64,000 bases of DNA from Siphonodentalium dalli (Eukaryota; Mollusca; Scaphopoda; Gadilida; Siphonodentaliidae), in assembly GCA_032622095.1 (NCBI GenBank), contig CP136064.1, positions 218,688,205 through 218,752,204 on the forward strand, in the 5' to 3' direction. The notes beneath the pieces were generated by a model that did not search any database, was not told the DNA's origin, and saw nothing but the letters and a program-made list of their open reading frames with translations. A program made the position numbers and the translations under genes. Numbering within the stretch: the stretch's first letter is position 1; every line of letters begins with the position of its first letter. Of the stretch, positions 45,753 to 57,790 are shown piece by piece.

Positions 45753-45870
45753 GTAACGTTAAAATGTTGGGTCACGTTGGAACATAAACATCAAACGTGA
45801 ATATTTTGATGCTCAGGGTGAAAATCCAATTAAATATATGAGGTCTTAAGTATGAATTACGATTACAGGA

Positions 45871-46410
45871 CCACTTCCTATAATGTCGCTTCTGTCACGC
45901 GCCGAAATTAGTCGCGCGACAGAAGCTCTTTAAACACACTTCTTCAAATATTTCCGTTATTTCGTCAAAAACACTTCTTCAAATATCGCCGTTATTTCGT
46001 CAATAACACTTCTTCAAATATCTCCGTTGTTTAGTTAATACAAATTAAATTAAATGATTAGCGTTAATGGTTCTTTCTAAATGGACAATCCCAAGCTCAC
46101 GTGGCACACTCTTTAGAAAACACTTTTTCAAATATTTCCGTTATTTCGTCAAGAACACTTCTTCAAATATCTCCGTTATTTAGTTAATACAAATTAAATT
46201 AAATGATTAGCGTTAATGGTTCTTTCTAAATGGACAATCCCAAGCTCGCGTGCCACGCGTGGTCGGATTGACCATTAATTAATGAAAACTTAGATACGTA
46301 TACATTGTCCATTTATAAATGGCCAATCCTTAAAGAATTGCCTGCTTTCGGTGCGTGATTAATGTCGCACATGTTGTCGCTTCCAGCGCGCGACAGAAGC
46401 GACATTAGGA
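45871..46410. mobile_element. MITE with ~25-bp terminal inverted repeats, housing parts of another MITE
   Basis: ACTTCCTATAATGTCGCTTC at the left mirrors GAAGCGACATTAGGAAGT at the right. Each side continues with a GCGCGCGACAGAAGC motif. The interior contains the CACTTCTTCAAATAT.TCCGTTATTTCG direct repeats (five copies) and GGACAATCCCAAGCTCGCGTG blocks of the 37592-38169 element, including a duplicated AATTAAATTAAATGATTAGCG segment. Confidence 0.65.
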
Positions 46411-46483
46411 AGTTGCCATAATAATATAATAATAGACTAACGGTTTGACTAAACTCCCTAATGTTACAAAATGTATTGTCTTA

Positions 46484-46700
46484 AAGGGGTACTGTACACT
46501 AAATACGGCCATTTGTGGGACCATCTCATTTTATATCCAACATAAATCAATGAAGGGATTTGAGCCATGGATTAGTACAAAATACACTCATGTGCTCTAT
46601 GAACGTTGAAATCAACATGGTAATTATAATGAAAATGAGTTTATAACTCGAGTCATAAACTCATTTTAAGTAAGAGAATGCATTGGAAGGGTTGAGGTTG
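46484..46700 (+). mobile_element. Possible TTAA MITE, family B (AGGGGTAC end)
   Basis: TTAAAGGGGTACTGTAC at about 46483 resembles the inverted end CAGTACCCCTTTAA near 57772-57785. Both loci contain a hairpin of the form GAGTTTATAACTCGAGTCAT...AAACTC or TTAATTTATG...CATAAATTAA. The opposite end is not defined. Confidence 0.35.
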
Positions 46701-46975
46701 TGTTGGTCCATCGACAATACGGAAATTCACACTTCTGTCGTTTTTGTCTGTATCGACCTTCAGGAATACGACAAACTCTGTCTTTACTAAATGCATGGAT
46801 TCTCCCATTCAGTTATAAGATTTTACATTGAAATGCTCAATTATTCACCTGGAGGGGTGTTCAGGAAATATGAGAAGACGACAGACAGAACAATTGAAAA
46901 TGCAAGTGCAGATGCAGTCTGGGCGACTGCAAAATATAGTTTTGATTATACAGATAATCTACAATGAGTCCCCAG

Positions 46976-47088
46976 TGTATAGCGATATTTACAAAACGAG
47001 TCCAGTAAATTAGGTCTGGGCTGAGCCTATATATGGCGAGGTCCAGACCTCATTTACTGGAAGAGTTTTGTAAAGTTCGCTATACACC
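46976..47088. mobile_element. Hairpin MITE, unsplit copy
   Basis: Outer arms TGTATAGCGATATTTACAAAAC / GTTTTGTAAAGTTCGCTATACA and inner GGTCTGG/CCAGACC form a ~113-bp foldback. The same element is split by the LINE at 19132-21201. Confidence 0.75.
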
Positions 47089-47451
47089 TCCATAAAACAT
47101 ACTTAAATCAATAAATGGGATGTGAAACTAACAGCGGCTTATATAAGGCGTGCGATGGCGTTTCACGTATAATTATGCATTATTTGCCCGATTAAAGAAA
47201 TAGTCCCTAGACAAATAAGACTTTTTGACGTATTAATTGTCGTAAATTTACTGAAATAAACTTCCAAACCATATCAAAATCAGTCACAGACACAGATTCT
47301 TCTTCATCCATCGTCCCCCGATTCCGAATCATGTTTGCGCAACAATAATACATTTGGGTACACTTGGCACTATTTCCTGTTATGCAATGACCGTTGCATA
47401 TCATTATTATAGAATGGGTTCAATGAATGGAATAAAGGTGGGGTCATGTAA

Positions 47452-47870
47452 TAAATACACAGAACGACACGATGTGTAAATGGGTTTGTCGATACGGCAC
47501 GAGTGCTGTCGCGGAAGGATCTTGCGCCTCGAGTTCTATCCTTCCGCGACAGCACGAGTGCCGTATCGAGAAATCCATTTACACATCGTGTCGTTCTGTG
47601 TTTATTACACGCTTCGCGTCCTAGAATCCGTGCATTAAAAATACAGGATTAGAAGGTTTATTTATGCTCATATATACAGGGCGTGTTTGTCATGTGTGAT
47701 GATTCTTTTATTTAAATAGTTCCAGTTTCATGGTTGAGGCGAACGTCATGTACGTCATTTTATGTCAACGAGATGCGTGCGGAACGTACATTTGTAAATA
47801 TGGAACAACAATAACACTGTACTTCTTGGAACAAGCGTGTAATAAATTGAATAACTGGTCTGCTCGATGT
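47452..47870. mobile_element. Foldback element, copy 2
   Basis: Arms of about 61 bp run from CAGAACGACACGATGTG to GCGGAAGGAT and back (47460-47600), longer and better matched than in the copy at 18718. The shared non-palindromic part follows (ACACGCTTCGCGTCC, GTTTCATGGTTGAGGCGAACG). Confidence 0.7.
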
Positions 47871-47929
47871 TGTGGAGAAATAACAACACGGGACCTACGA
47901 TCAATTTATATCCATAACAATATGACTAG

Positions 47930-48475
47930 ATCCTGCCATGAATCTCTACTCTGGCTAACGCCCGTAGAGATCATATTCCACTGATACAAACTGATACAAA
48001 ACCTTGGAACTTTTTGCGGTTTTGACAGGGAACAGCTGCAAGGAACCTATATAATAAAGTCGAAAAAATAATGCGGGGAATTTATTTCTTAATTTTTATC
48101 TGTACCTTAATAATGTTCTTCACTGTATAGGTGAATGTGACAATTGCATGCTTTTCCGCAGTATTTGTGAGCCGATATCCCAAATAAACAATGAATTAAT
48201 TAACCAGGAGAAATTCCTCAATTGTATAGCGACGCAAAGAAAAATCGCCCACAAATTTATTTAAATCATGAAATTTCGAGTTGGGACCTTCACCAACAGT
48301 GAAGTACATTATTAAGGAACACATAATAATTAAGAGATATATTCCCTGCGTTATTTTTTCGACTTTATAAGGTTCCCTGTCAAAATTTGAAAAAGTTTCA
48401 AGGTTTTGTACCGGTGGAATATAATTTCTACGGCCGTTAGCCAGAGTAAAGATTCATGGCATGATCGACAATATG
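47930..48475. repeat. Long inverted repeat, ~145-bp arms
   Basis: TGCCATGAATCT.TACTCTGG, ATATTCCAC, CAAAACCTTG.AACTTTTT, TTTTGACAGGGAAC and AAAGTCGAAAAAATAA at the left appear reverse-complemented at 48336-48475. The arms are diverged. The ~240-bp centre reads open on the plus strand for a short LINE-like stretch (ECDNCMLFRSICEPISQINN) that I could not assign. Confidence 0.6.
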
Positions 48476-49700
48476 ACTGGATATATGGTCTGCTCGCTAG
48501 TCGTCGAGAAATAAAATAATTATTTTAATTAAAATAGGTCCATTTTGATTTGAAATTTTATAACGTAGATATCTTCACACTGAGAACGGTACATGTGACA
48601 CAGAACCGCATTCAAGTGATTACAAAGTGCGATATTCAGGTCGATATGTGAAGATAGAAATTATAGTTTTCTTCATAGAGTTACATCGCTTAGATATACG
48701 TTGTGCCAGCGACCTGTTGTGTGGCATGTTGCTGCCTTAAACCACAGGCACTTTGTAGAAAACATTATTTACATAATATATAATATATAAGAATAATATA
48801 AGACAAGGCCAGACATCTTTCGGTTTCCGATTCCCGAAATTTGCTGCATTTCTGACTCACCGAACCGATTATGGCCGCGTAAACGGCATTATCGCTTATT
48901 TTTCTTCTTTCAAACGTCAATAAAACCCCCCTTACACTGTCAAATGCAGTGAAATGTCTAAAAACAACTGTTGTATACTTTGAAGTGAGAAAATTGCTTC
49001 AAACCAGACCGTGAACATGCACTCCACGGTTGGTGATTAACGGAATACGATAGGGGAACACTCCGACGTTCGTACTCAGATTTCACCAATTTTCGTACCT
49101 TTCTTGCCTGTACCAAGAAAATGACCAATTTGATTCTATTTGTCGTTATATATAGTTATTACCCCATTTGTTATTCCTTTTCATAAAAATAAAAGAAAAC
49201 AAGCCGAAGATGATATGTTTAAAATGTCTTAAGCATGAAATTGGTGATAAGTTGTTATCAGAGTACGTTATACTTGTGATAGTTACGTTACGCACACGGT
49301 GTTCCCCTATCGTATTAGCAAATGTGACTCTTTCTCATTGGTCGATATTTAATATACTTAATGTTTTTTTTCTGACCGTGTTTTCGTAAACAAACCCACT
49401 TGAATATCGACCAATCAGAAAGAGGGCATATTTTGTCATGATTAATGGCGAATCAGGCCATGTTTATGGTTCGATTAGAAAGATTTCTTCCACTTGAAAG
49501 TACAAAACAGGTTTATATCGGCATTCTACAGCACTTTACATGGTAAGGAGGGTTTATATCACTTTTGGAAATAGCAATATACGTGACAATACCGTTTATC
49601 CGACCAAAATCGGTGCAGTGAGTCAGAAAATCAACGTTGACAGAGTTCGGCGCTATTCGGTACCGAATTAGTGACCCCCCTGTGGTAGTATATGAGGTAT
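48476..49700. other. No recognised feature
   Basis: A short block near 48700 (GTTGTGTGGCATGTTGCTGC) is related to 32260-32300. CGGTGTTCCCCTATCGTATT at about 49300 mirrors GAATACGATAGGGGAACACT at about 49045, bounding an inverted pair of unknown nature. Confidence 0.4.
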
Positions 49701-49880
49701 ATATTTCAATATGTTTTTGCTACAAGTTCCCCGTGCCTTAAACAAGCTAGGAGACAACCTCGTTTGTCGTCCAAATGTGAATATGACTGAAAGAAAACAT
49801 GGAATTAAGAACAGTTGGGCTTCATTATTTGGACTTGCATATGTTATTATGTGAGATATAACATACGAGCAAACCCACCT
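49701..49880. repeat. Dispersed repeat related to 32260-32445
   Basis: Shares the CCTTAAACAAG.TAGGAGACAACCTCG and GAATATGACTGAAAG blocks and the TTGGGCTTCATTA ending. Confidence 0.5.
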
Positions 49881-50429
49881 TAATACCATTTAACCCATTC
49901 TCTGCATGGTGGTACGGTTTACACACATACGCTCTGTTCCGGTTAGCGGTCGTGTTGGGTAGAATCGTTGTTTTGTTTTGATTGTCACACAGCGAGCGAG
50001 AAATTTACGTCAACGATTGGTCCTATTCATATATATGTTTGACATATGCTTTCTCATTGGTTCACAATTGAGCGGAACAATACTCGAAAAGCATGTGTCA
50101 AAACTATGTTATTAAGAACATGGTGTGCAAGAGTCGTCTAGCTCGTTGTGTGACAATCAAAGAGAAAAGCCGATTGACCCAACTACCGTCGCTAGCCGCG
50201 ACACAGCGTTGCGTGTGTAAACAGTGTCATGTGTCAACTCAGAATGTCTGGATCAGCTAGACAGGTTCAATAGCCTGGAACACATCATACTCAATTTTCA
50301 GCAGTGATCTCCATTTCATAGGCGCGATAACACTGCTGAAACCGGCTGCCTCATCACATTGAGATTCCAAGATATTAAAGTAAATTAGACATTTGCCAGA
50401 ACATACCACACACAAAAGTGTTAGACAGT

Positions 50430-51065
50430 GATTTGTCCCCAGGGTGGCTATGGACGAATTCACCCCAAAAGTGACCACCAATTAATATCATATATCACTC
50501 ATAACCGGTAATTTAATAGCATTTTAGGACCCGTTTGGTCGCCAGACTCGAGTTACGCCCAATTTGTGGCCGGGTATAATGAAATACGATGGTATTTTTT
50601 TGGACAATGATTTATTTACCCCTATGGTGACTATGGACGAATTCACACGTAAAGTGGCCACCAATAGCATAGATCTATCTCTCACAATCGGGAATTTACA
50701 AACATTTGGGGTCCCGTTTTTGGTCGCCAGACACGAGTTCCGCCATATTTGTGCCGGGTATTATGGGGTACCCGGTAATGTTTGGTCATTGATTTGACTC
50801 TATTGTGGCTATGGACGAATTGACACCAAATTTTAAAGTAGCCACCAATAGCAATCTGGAAATAACCAACAGTGTAGGGCCCCGTTTGGTCGTCAAACTC
50901 CAAACGCCCTATTTGTGACCGGCTACAATGAAATATCCGGGTGTTTTTTGGACAATGATTTTCCCCTAGGGTGACTATGGTCGAATTCACACGAAAAGTG
51001 GCCACCAAGAGCATGGATCTCTCACAATCGGGAATTTACGGACATTTTTGGGGGCCGTTTGGTTT
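50430..51065. repeat. Tandem array of ~180-bp units (about 3.5 copies)
   Basis: Each unit holds GGTGACTATGGACGAATTCAC, AAAGTGGCCACCAATAGCAT, AATCGGGAATTTACA, CCCGTTTGGTCGCCAGAC and GCCGGGTATAATG. The CGACCAAACGG core also occurs, inverted, in units of the element at 10910-11642, which suggests a common Helitron-like source. Confidence 0.7.
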
Positions 51066-52398
51066 CCTTTTCCCTTTGGTGATTTGTCCACAGCCTTTAT
51101 TAATAAAGTGGTAAAATCTTTAACCATCTTTTCTATAATTATATTTTTCCTCCACAGATTAATGTATAGTATCCTTACCATCCTTACCTTACAGTCGATT
51201 TTAATACATTTTAGAGTTTGAAAATATTATTTTCTTGTTCTGTCTCTTTCGGTACCAAGAACTGCTAGAATAATTAACAATTTCACACAAAACTTCAATC
51301 ACCAAATATATTAATGTCTTGGCTCTATGAACTGCACTTTTGAAAAATACCTTTTTATGGTAGTTCTTGGTACTTCAAAACAGTGAAATTTTAAATATTG
51401 TCATGGCATAAAAGTAAAGTAATGAGGTTATAATATCCTATGGGTCGATTGTTCTGAAATTCTTAAATATTGTGTAAAAATAATCGCTTATACCAACTTA
51501 CACAAATAAAAGAAATTCCTGACTGAATTTGAGAAAAATTCATTTCGAAATACATTAACTATATGTAGAATAAACCACATCAATGGCAAAACCATGACGT
51601 CATTCGGCATGCTACAGTGAAATAACGATTCCAAACATGCTATAGTGAAATAACGAAAGTTACAGTGAAATAACGAATTCGTATTTCACTCTAGCTTCGA
51701 AGAGATACTAACGACGCTTCGCCAAAACTTATTATGAATTATAAATAAAATTGATGAAATTCTAACGATGTATACAATCAAGACGACACATTTAGCAAAC
51801 TTTTGGCACAATCTCCTGTGTCGGATACAAACAGTGGAAATGTACACATGTACATCTGTCACAGGCAGGTCACTCACTATCCATGGGTGACAAGTATATT
51901 CGGGTACTGCCTGTCACTTGTGACAGGCTTAGTCTGCAGACGCCTATTTGTAATTTAGAATACTATATAAGCACTTAAGTCAGTGTGAGATACATCTTAT
52001 TCCTAATTTTATATTTTCAAGTTGTTGGGAATTGTCTGTACTGTTACCCACCCCAAAATTATAAATGGGAATATACTTAATAATGGTATTGATTATCCCG
52101 TTATTGTGGAGAAGCCTGGATGAACTGACAATTAAAATATTCACAATATAGGTATGATACTTTTGGTTGTAGTATTGAAGATTAGAAAATTATAGGAAAT
52201 ATAATGAAGAAATCAGCTGATTTGCTCATTCTTCAAATATATGTAATATTGTCCCACATAATATGGGTATGCATATTTAATATTCTAAGCTGACATATAG
52301 GAAATAACTCTACTTGCCTTCAGTGACAATTAGAAATTTCACAAATTTTGAGTCCTGGTAACTACACCAGTGGTGTGACCACACGCGTGGTATAAACT
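51066..52398. other. No gene; short ACAGTGAAATAACGA triplet
   Basis: 51612-51676 has three near copies of CTA(C/T)AGTGAAATAACGA. 51850-51930 contains an inverted CTGTCACAGGCAGGTC / GCCTGTCACTTGTGACAGGC pair. Nothing else is supported. Confidence 0.5.
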
Positions 52399-52735
52399 CT
52401 AATCTCGCCTCGACCATTTCGAAACTACTTTCTCCCTCCCTAATATATTGATTGACCGATTTAGTTTGAACACATCGTTAGTCTTGCTATGGTAGAGGGG
52501 ATTTGTTTCCTTTCTTAATGTGTTAATTGTTTCCTGTAAAACAGGAACGACTCGACGTGGTTTGAATATATACTGCCAATGTGAGTCGCACTGCTCCACT
52601 TTTAGAAAGTTCATATCTGAAACAGTAGTTGGAAATACAGATTGACACCAGTCCGCAATGACGACATCTAGATTATCTCCCCATTCCCCGATAGTTTGTC
52701 TAGCCCAATATTTTACTTGTACTTATAATTTCAAC
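52399..52735 (-). other. Unassigned minus-strand open stretch (~110 codons)
   Basis: The frame reads VKYWARQTIGEWGDNLDVVI, then WCQSVFPTTVSDMNFLKVEQ, IFKPRRVVPVLQETINTLRK and NRSINILGREKVVSKW before a TAG. Composition looks protein-like. I recognise no family, and good splice borders are not evident at either end (a weak AG lies near 52736). It could be an eroded transposon gene or an orphan exon. Confidence 0.3.
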
Positions 52736-54882
52736 CACAGAATGTCACATATTTATATTTGAAAAGTAAAAGTTCACAACTTGCCCAATTATTGTTAACA
52801 AGTCACCATTCACAAAATATACCGAATTTTCATAGGAAAATAATAAGAGTTAATGGTACTCAATCCGATTAAGCACCCCTAAATTAATATTTCTTTGGCT
52901 TCGGGGGTAAAAAATATTTGATTCGAGTCGAGGTACCCACACATCAAAGCTCAGAGTGATCAGATATCGATTTTTGAAGTTCGTTAATTTCTCGAGATTT
53001 GGGCCAGTAATTTAGTCTGCCTCGTGCTCAAACAGACAAATTGCGGGTGTAAGATGGATAACTCTAAAATCAAGTGGTTATTATTGTTAATAACTACGAG
53101 AATGGGATTTTCTGGCGTGCAGGTATCATATTTTGATTGAAACCAATAAAGTGTATCAGTGGAAGCATCTTCTCTTCGCCGTCGACAATGCTATACACCT
53201 GTTGCTACACGTTGGGTTGATATTGACCATTTGGGTCAAGAATAGGGACCAGGGTAGGGGAGCACCAAAATTATTGAAGAATATTTTCCTCCGGATTGTA
53301 TACAGACTTATATATAGGCGTCTCCTTGATATGATGAATATGATAGTGTGTCGTTTGCAGATTACCCGGTCACGCCAGGCACGTATGGTATTTTTTCCCT
53401 TTCGATCATTTTTTGTACCCACCCACCCCCACTGCCAAATTTTTTTCCGTTTTCGGCAGTTTTTTCCGACCATTTTTTGACACCCACCCCCCCCCTTTAA
53501 CACTAAAAATGAGATTTCCGGGGGGAAATTCACTGCAAACAGCTGTATATGAATTTCTGTGCATACTATTTATCATGGATGTTAACATGGACTTGTAAAT
53601 AGGAATGAGTCATTTTTAGGTCATTCGGCCAAAAAAACATGGCTGCCAGCGGCCATCTTAGATTTCAAAATTTGCAACAAAATACAACACGATAACTGCC
53701 TGCAGTCAGTTTACCAGTTAGAATTACATTATTTCTCTCATTCAAAGTGGTTTTGAAGCCCAACTTATTGTCAAAACACTAAAAAAACAATCAGGAAATT
53801 TTATTTTAGTTGCGGAAAAAATTGCTTGTTGGTGGCTTTGACCACCCACCCACCCCGGCATACGTGCCGGAATTTTTTTTTTCACCCCTCCCTGGTCACG
53901 CAGAGCATTGCTGCGGTAAATTCCTGCCGCTTGTTAACACGAATTGGAATCACGCCCATATAATTGCATGGATATCCCAGAATTGTACATTGATACTCAG
54001 CACATAAAATTTAAAAAGACATTTATTAACAAGATATAAGCACCATAAAAAACAACACACCTGACGCTCTCCCTCTCCTAGACAGTTATTGTCTAGGAGG
54101 AAACATTGATATTAGTAATTATGGATGTTTGGATTGAAAACGTCTCACTTCGCCCGTCCAGCAATATCGGAGTATGTATTCATCATGGTGTGGCGGAAGA
54201 TCGTGGCCAATGGTAGACCAACCATAGTCTGTTGATAAACTCTGCATAACATACAGTTTTGATTCTTACGAACGAAGAACGGCTTTCTTTAATGCTGACT
54301 TTAGTATCACACGTTCCGTGTCTCATTGAAAACTAACGAAATCGATGTATTATGCTGCATGAACATCGTTTGGAAATATAACATAGCTGTCTGTGATTAC
54401 TGAATAATATTTTCCAGACTCTGACGCAGAGAATTATAATCTTTTACGCTTCACTGGCGAAGGTATAAGTTGTTTTCAATCTAAACCTCCACATTAGCAT
54501 TCTCTGGGAAAATGAACATATACGCGGATATATTTTAAGGCCAAGACGCACGTGGAATTTCTAAAGTTGCTGGTATTTCAATGTTAATTTATTCAATATG
54601 AATCTCGAGAATGCAGTTGTATGATGGTGAATTTGATAAATTGACAACTTTGAAAGAAGTTTAAAAAATGTGACCAATATAGGCAGACGTGCCTCTTGAC
54701 CTCAATATGCACTTGAACACAGAAAGCATGTATGATGTACGAGTAGCCACAATTCTAACGGGAAACCGGCCTGTCGTCCGTCTTTACATAGTATTGTGGG
54801 AAGATTATGCAGAATGGTGTTCACGTGGTTCATCAACACGCTATCAGCTTGTATCCCTGTAAAAAAAATTAAAACGATACAA
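52736..54882. other. Anonymous stretch with Helitron-like unit remnants
   Basis: 53220-53370 resembles the 145-bp units of 27577-30562 (TTGGGTCAAGAATAGGGAC, GCACCAAAATTATTG, ACTTATATATAGGCGTCTCC, GATATGATG). 53405-53520 and 53810-53900 are C- and T-rich tracts sharing CCACCCACCC. The overlapping open frames on both strands there follow from the low complexity. Confidence 0.4.
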
Positions 54883-54891
54883 GGTTAAAAG

Positions 54892-54961
54892 CAGTCTGAT
54901 TAAAACCATACTCAATATCTAACGATATTGTTATATTTTGAGTATGGTTTTAATCAGACTG
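54892..54961. mobile_element. 70-bp miniature element with 9-bp target-site duplication
   Basis: CAGTCTGATTAAAACCATAC and its exact mirror form 23-bp arms with a 24-bp AT-rich centre. GGTTAAAAG stands immediately outside both ends (54883-54891 and 54962-54970). A 9-bp duplication is typical of Mutator-like elements, though the size is extreme. Confidence 0.8.
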
Positions 54962-54970
54962 GGTTAAAAG

Positions 54971-56392
54971 TAGAAATAATCTGATAATATAATTTCATCC
55001 CTAATTAATAACCACATGTCGGGGGTTGAGAAATGAGTTCTGTCGTTCCAAATAAGTTTTAAAAGGTGATGTTGATCAAGTTGGATCTCTTAGCGATCTC
55101 TTCGTCATTCTATTTTAAGGGAGCTACATACTTAAAAACCGACATATGTGAAGTGAAGAGATTTGAGTTCAGTGTACATGTTATATACATACGTGTACAC
55201 AGAGTTATTTATAATAATACAACTATAGTAACATTAGTAAAAATTATGTTATAAATTATACATTTACGTTCTTTGTTTATCCGGCATAACCACAGTTAAT
55301 TAACGTATGTGGATTGGTTAACGTGTAATCCACTTCATATAACATTTCCCTGAATAGCAACTTCGACAGGCAACATAATACGAATCGTACGTGGGATGTA
55401 GTGGAGCAACCACACATGCTGTGCCTCAAATATTTTCCTTTTATCGGCGACATGACGCTAATAATAATGTATGTTGACATCAGGCAGTGGTCCCAACGGG
55501 GACGACATGACAAAACTTGTCGTGGATTGTGCAATCCTGTCTGGATTCTGGCCCACAAATCAAAATGGCGTAAATGACATCACGAAATTGGTCCCCAAAT
55601 GAAACTAATAATCCGAAATCACATGGAAATTCTTCGTAACTTTTGTATTAGCTAATTTAATTTCCATCGCGATGGTCCATTCCAGATTCCACGTTTTGGT
55701 AATCGCCACACAGTTGCTAATTGGAAGTCATGTGATATTTCTCCAAAATCCATACCCGCGATCTGAAAAATCACTGATGGATATAGAAACAAATATATGA
55801 CGTCATTCACCTGCCCCTATAGGTATAAACAACCATGCTGGTGGTTGCTAATAGTACCGGGACACCCAAGTGGGTGTTTTGACCAGTTTGAAACAAAACA
55901 GAAGAGCGTATAGTTGTACTCACATTAATTGCGGTACGCCTGTAATCATCAGCAGAAATACCTCCGACAACTACAATGATTGTATATCATTATCATTACT
56001 ACATTATCGATATAATTTTAAATTATTCAAAGATTGATAATTATTTATATCCAGCCAATACTCCAAACATTATATAAAACAATATAAATCGGAATTCACG
56101 ATTAGGTATATCATGGTATTCGATCTGAACACTTGTCATATATCAAATTATAGCTTATCAATATAATCTAATCGGAGGGGGCATAACAGAGCCACTACTA
56201 TATATATAGTTAATTCAGAAATATTTCTTACTTTTGAAATGATTGTATTGACTAAATAACGGAGATATTCAGAATTGTTATAAAGAAAAATTGTTTTCTA
56301 AAGAGCCGCCAACCACGTGCAGGACAAACTCACACAATACAGTTCATTAGACAGAGTTGATTAAGTGCATAATATCATGTCATATCAGAGTT
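54971..56392. other. No recognised gene; 3' side of the EF-hand gene
   Basis: No exon completing the EF-hand gene was recognised. A minus-strand frame at 55277-55558 has no EF-hand or acidic character. No AATAAA was seen just below 56393 on the minus strand. Confidence 0.4.
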
Positions 56393-56424
56393 TCAAATGT
56401 TACTAAAACAACTACTCAACCCAC

Positions 56425-56583
56425 CTCCTTCTCGTACAATGTTTTCTGCCACATCACTCTGTGTGATTACGCCATCCTTGTTGGCGTCAGATTGTTTGAA
56501 GATCTTTGAAGCCGTACACCACGAATCCCCCATCACTTCGCCCGAGAATTCCATAAACTCACACCTTGTAATTGTTCCGTCAC
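56425..56583 (-). CDS. Acidic EF-hand protein gene, exon 3 in window (EF-hands 2b and 3)
   Basis: The acceptor TTCGTTGCAG|GTGACGG opens 53 codons. The first two bases complete the codon begun at 59391, giving the loop DGNGDGTITRCE across the junction, a canonical 12-residue EF-hand. A second loop, DANKDGVITQSD, follows about 30 residues later (Asp instead of Glu at position 12, tolerated in the family). A donor GGAG|GTGGGT at 56424 would lead to another exon, not found. If unused, the frame continues 11 codons to TGA at 56393 (end GLSSCFSNI). A single Cys precedes each hand (RCEF, WCTA). Confidence 0.8.
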
Positions 56584-56599
56584 CTGCAACGAAGAGCAC

Positions 56600-57385
56600 A
56601 TCGCCTCCTTAGAATCAAAACTATAACAAAGAACATATCGCCGACTTACAACGTAACAAAAAGCATATCGTCGCCTAACAATCAAAACCACGAAACAAGG
56701 AGCATATCGTCGATTCATCGCATTACAATCAAAACCACGTAACAAAGAGCATATAACCGCCCCACAGAGAAAAACCGAGAAACAAAGAGCATATAACCGC
56801 CCCACAGAGAAAACCCGCGAAACAAAGAGCATATAATCGCCCCACAGAGAAAAACCGCGAAACAAAGAGCATATCGTCGCATTACTGTGAGAAAAAAAAA
56901 CACGAAACAAAGGGCATATCACCGCCTGACAGTGAAAACCACATAACACAGTGCATATTGTCTCCTCACAACCAAATCCACGTAACCAAGAGCATATCAC
57001 CGCCTGACAGTGGAAAAAAACACATAACAAAGAGCATATCGTCGCCTCAAAATCAAACCCACGTAACAAAGAGCCTATCGTCGCCTTACAGTGAAAACCA
57101 CGTAACAAAGAGCATTATCGTTACAATAAAAACCACGTAACAAGGAACGCGCCGTCGCCACACAGTAAAGAGCATATTACCGTCTTATAGTAAAAACTCG
57201 TAACAAGGAACTTACCGTCGCCTTACAATCAAAACTACGTAACAAAGAGCATATCGTCGCATCACAATCAAAACCACTTATAGCAAAGAGCATATCACCG
57301 CCTTACAATCAAAACCACATAACAAAGAGTATAACGCCGCCTTACAATGAAAAAACACATAGCCAAGAGCATATCGTCGCTGATG
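56600..57385 (-). repeat. ~43-bp minisatellite in the EF-hand gene intron
   Basis: About 17 degenerate units, each reading (minus strand) GGCGA(C)GATATGCTCTTTGTT, CGTGGTTTT and GATTGTAA. Periods vary between 40 and 46 bp. The last unit merges into the splice acceptor of the exon at 56583 (AGGCGATGTGCTCTTCGTTGCAG). Open frames in several phases across it (CSLLRGF-type repeats) are by-products. Confidence 0.85.
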
Positions 57386-57589
57386 AGAGTCAAAATACAC
57401 CCTTTTATGATATGTAACTTTGTCCCTATAGCCGACCTGATAGGCCACCAGTATACACGTAAAATTAGTTGTAAAGTCACTAGTCAGTGAGTGGCTTGAG
57501 TTTACGACCAGTATTAACATAATTTTTTACAAGATCATATATGTGCCACTATCCGAGAATTATTTTCACTACGTCTTTTACACGGAAAT

Positions 57590-57790
57590 TCGTAATTTAA
57601 TTTATGACTCCAGCCATAAATTAAATTTATATCAAATTATTAACTTTGATTTTAAGATAACTTATTAACATGAAAGTTTACAGAATACATCTTCGGCTCA
57701 AATTACTTAGTTTTCTATATATTATCGATATTAGATCGTTGTTATCACCGGGAATATATTGAAAATGGCGCACCAGTACCCCTTTAAAAA
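57590..57790 (-). mobile_element. Possible TTAA MITE, family B, inverted
   Basis: Ends in CAGTACCCCTTTAA, the reverse of the AGGGGTACTG end at 46484, and contains an AATTTAATTTATG...CATAAATTAAATT hairpin. The far border is unclear. Confidence 0.35.

Noticed and set aside
53156-53598. Overlapping ORFs on both strands (115 and 125 codons)
   Set aside because: They run through C-rich/T-rich low-complexity sequence and a Helitron-like unit. No conserved motif.
56533-57520. Cys/Arg/Phe-rich minus-strand proteins of 60-190 residues
   Set aside because: Several frames across the same ~43-bp minisatellite show the same repeated peptide. They lie in an intron of the EF-hand gene.
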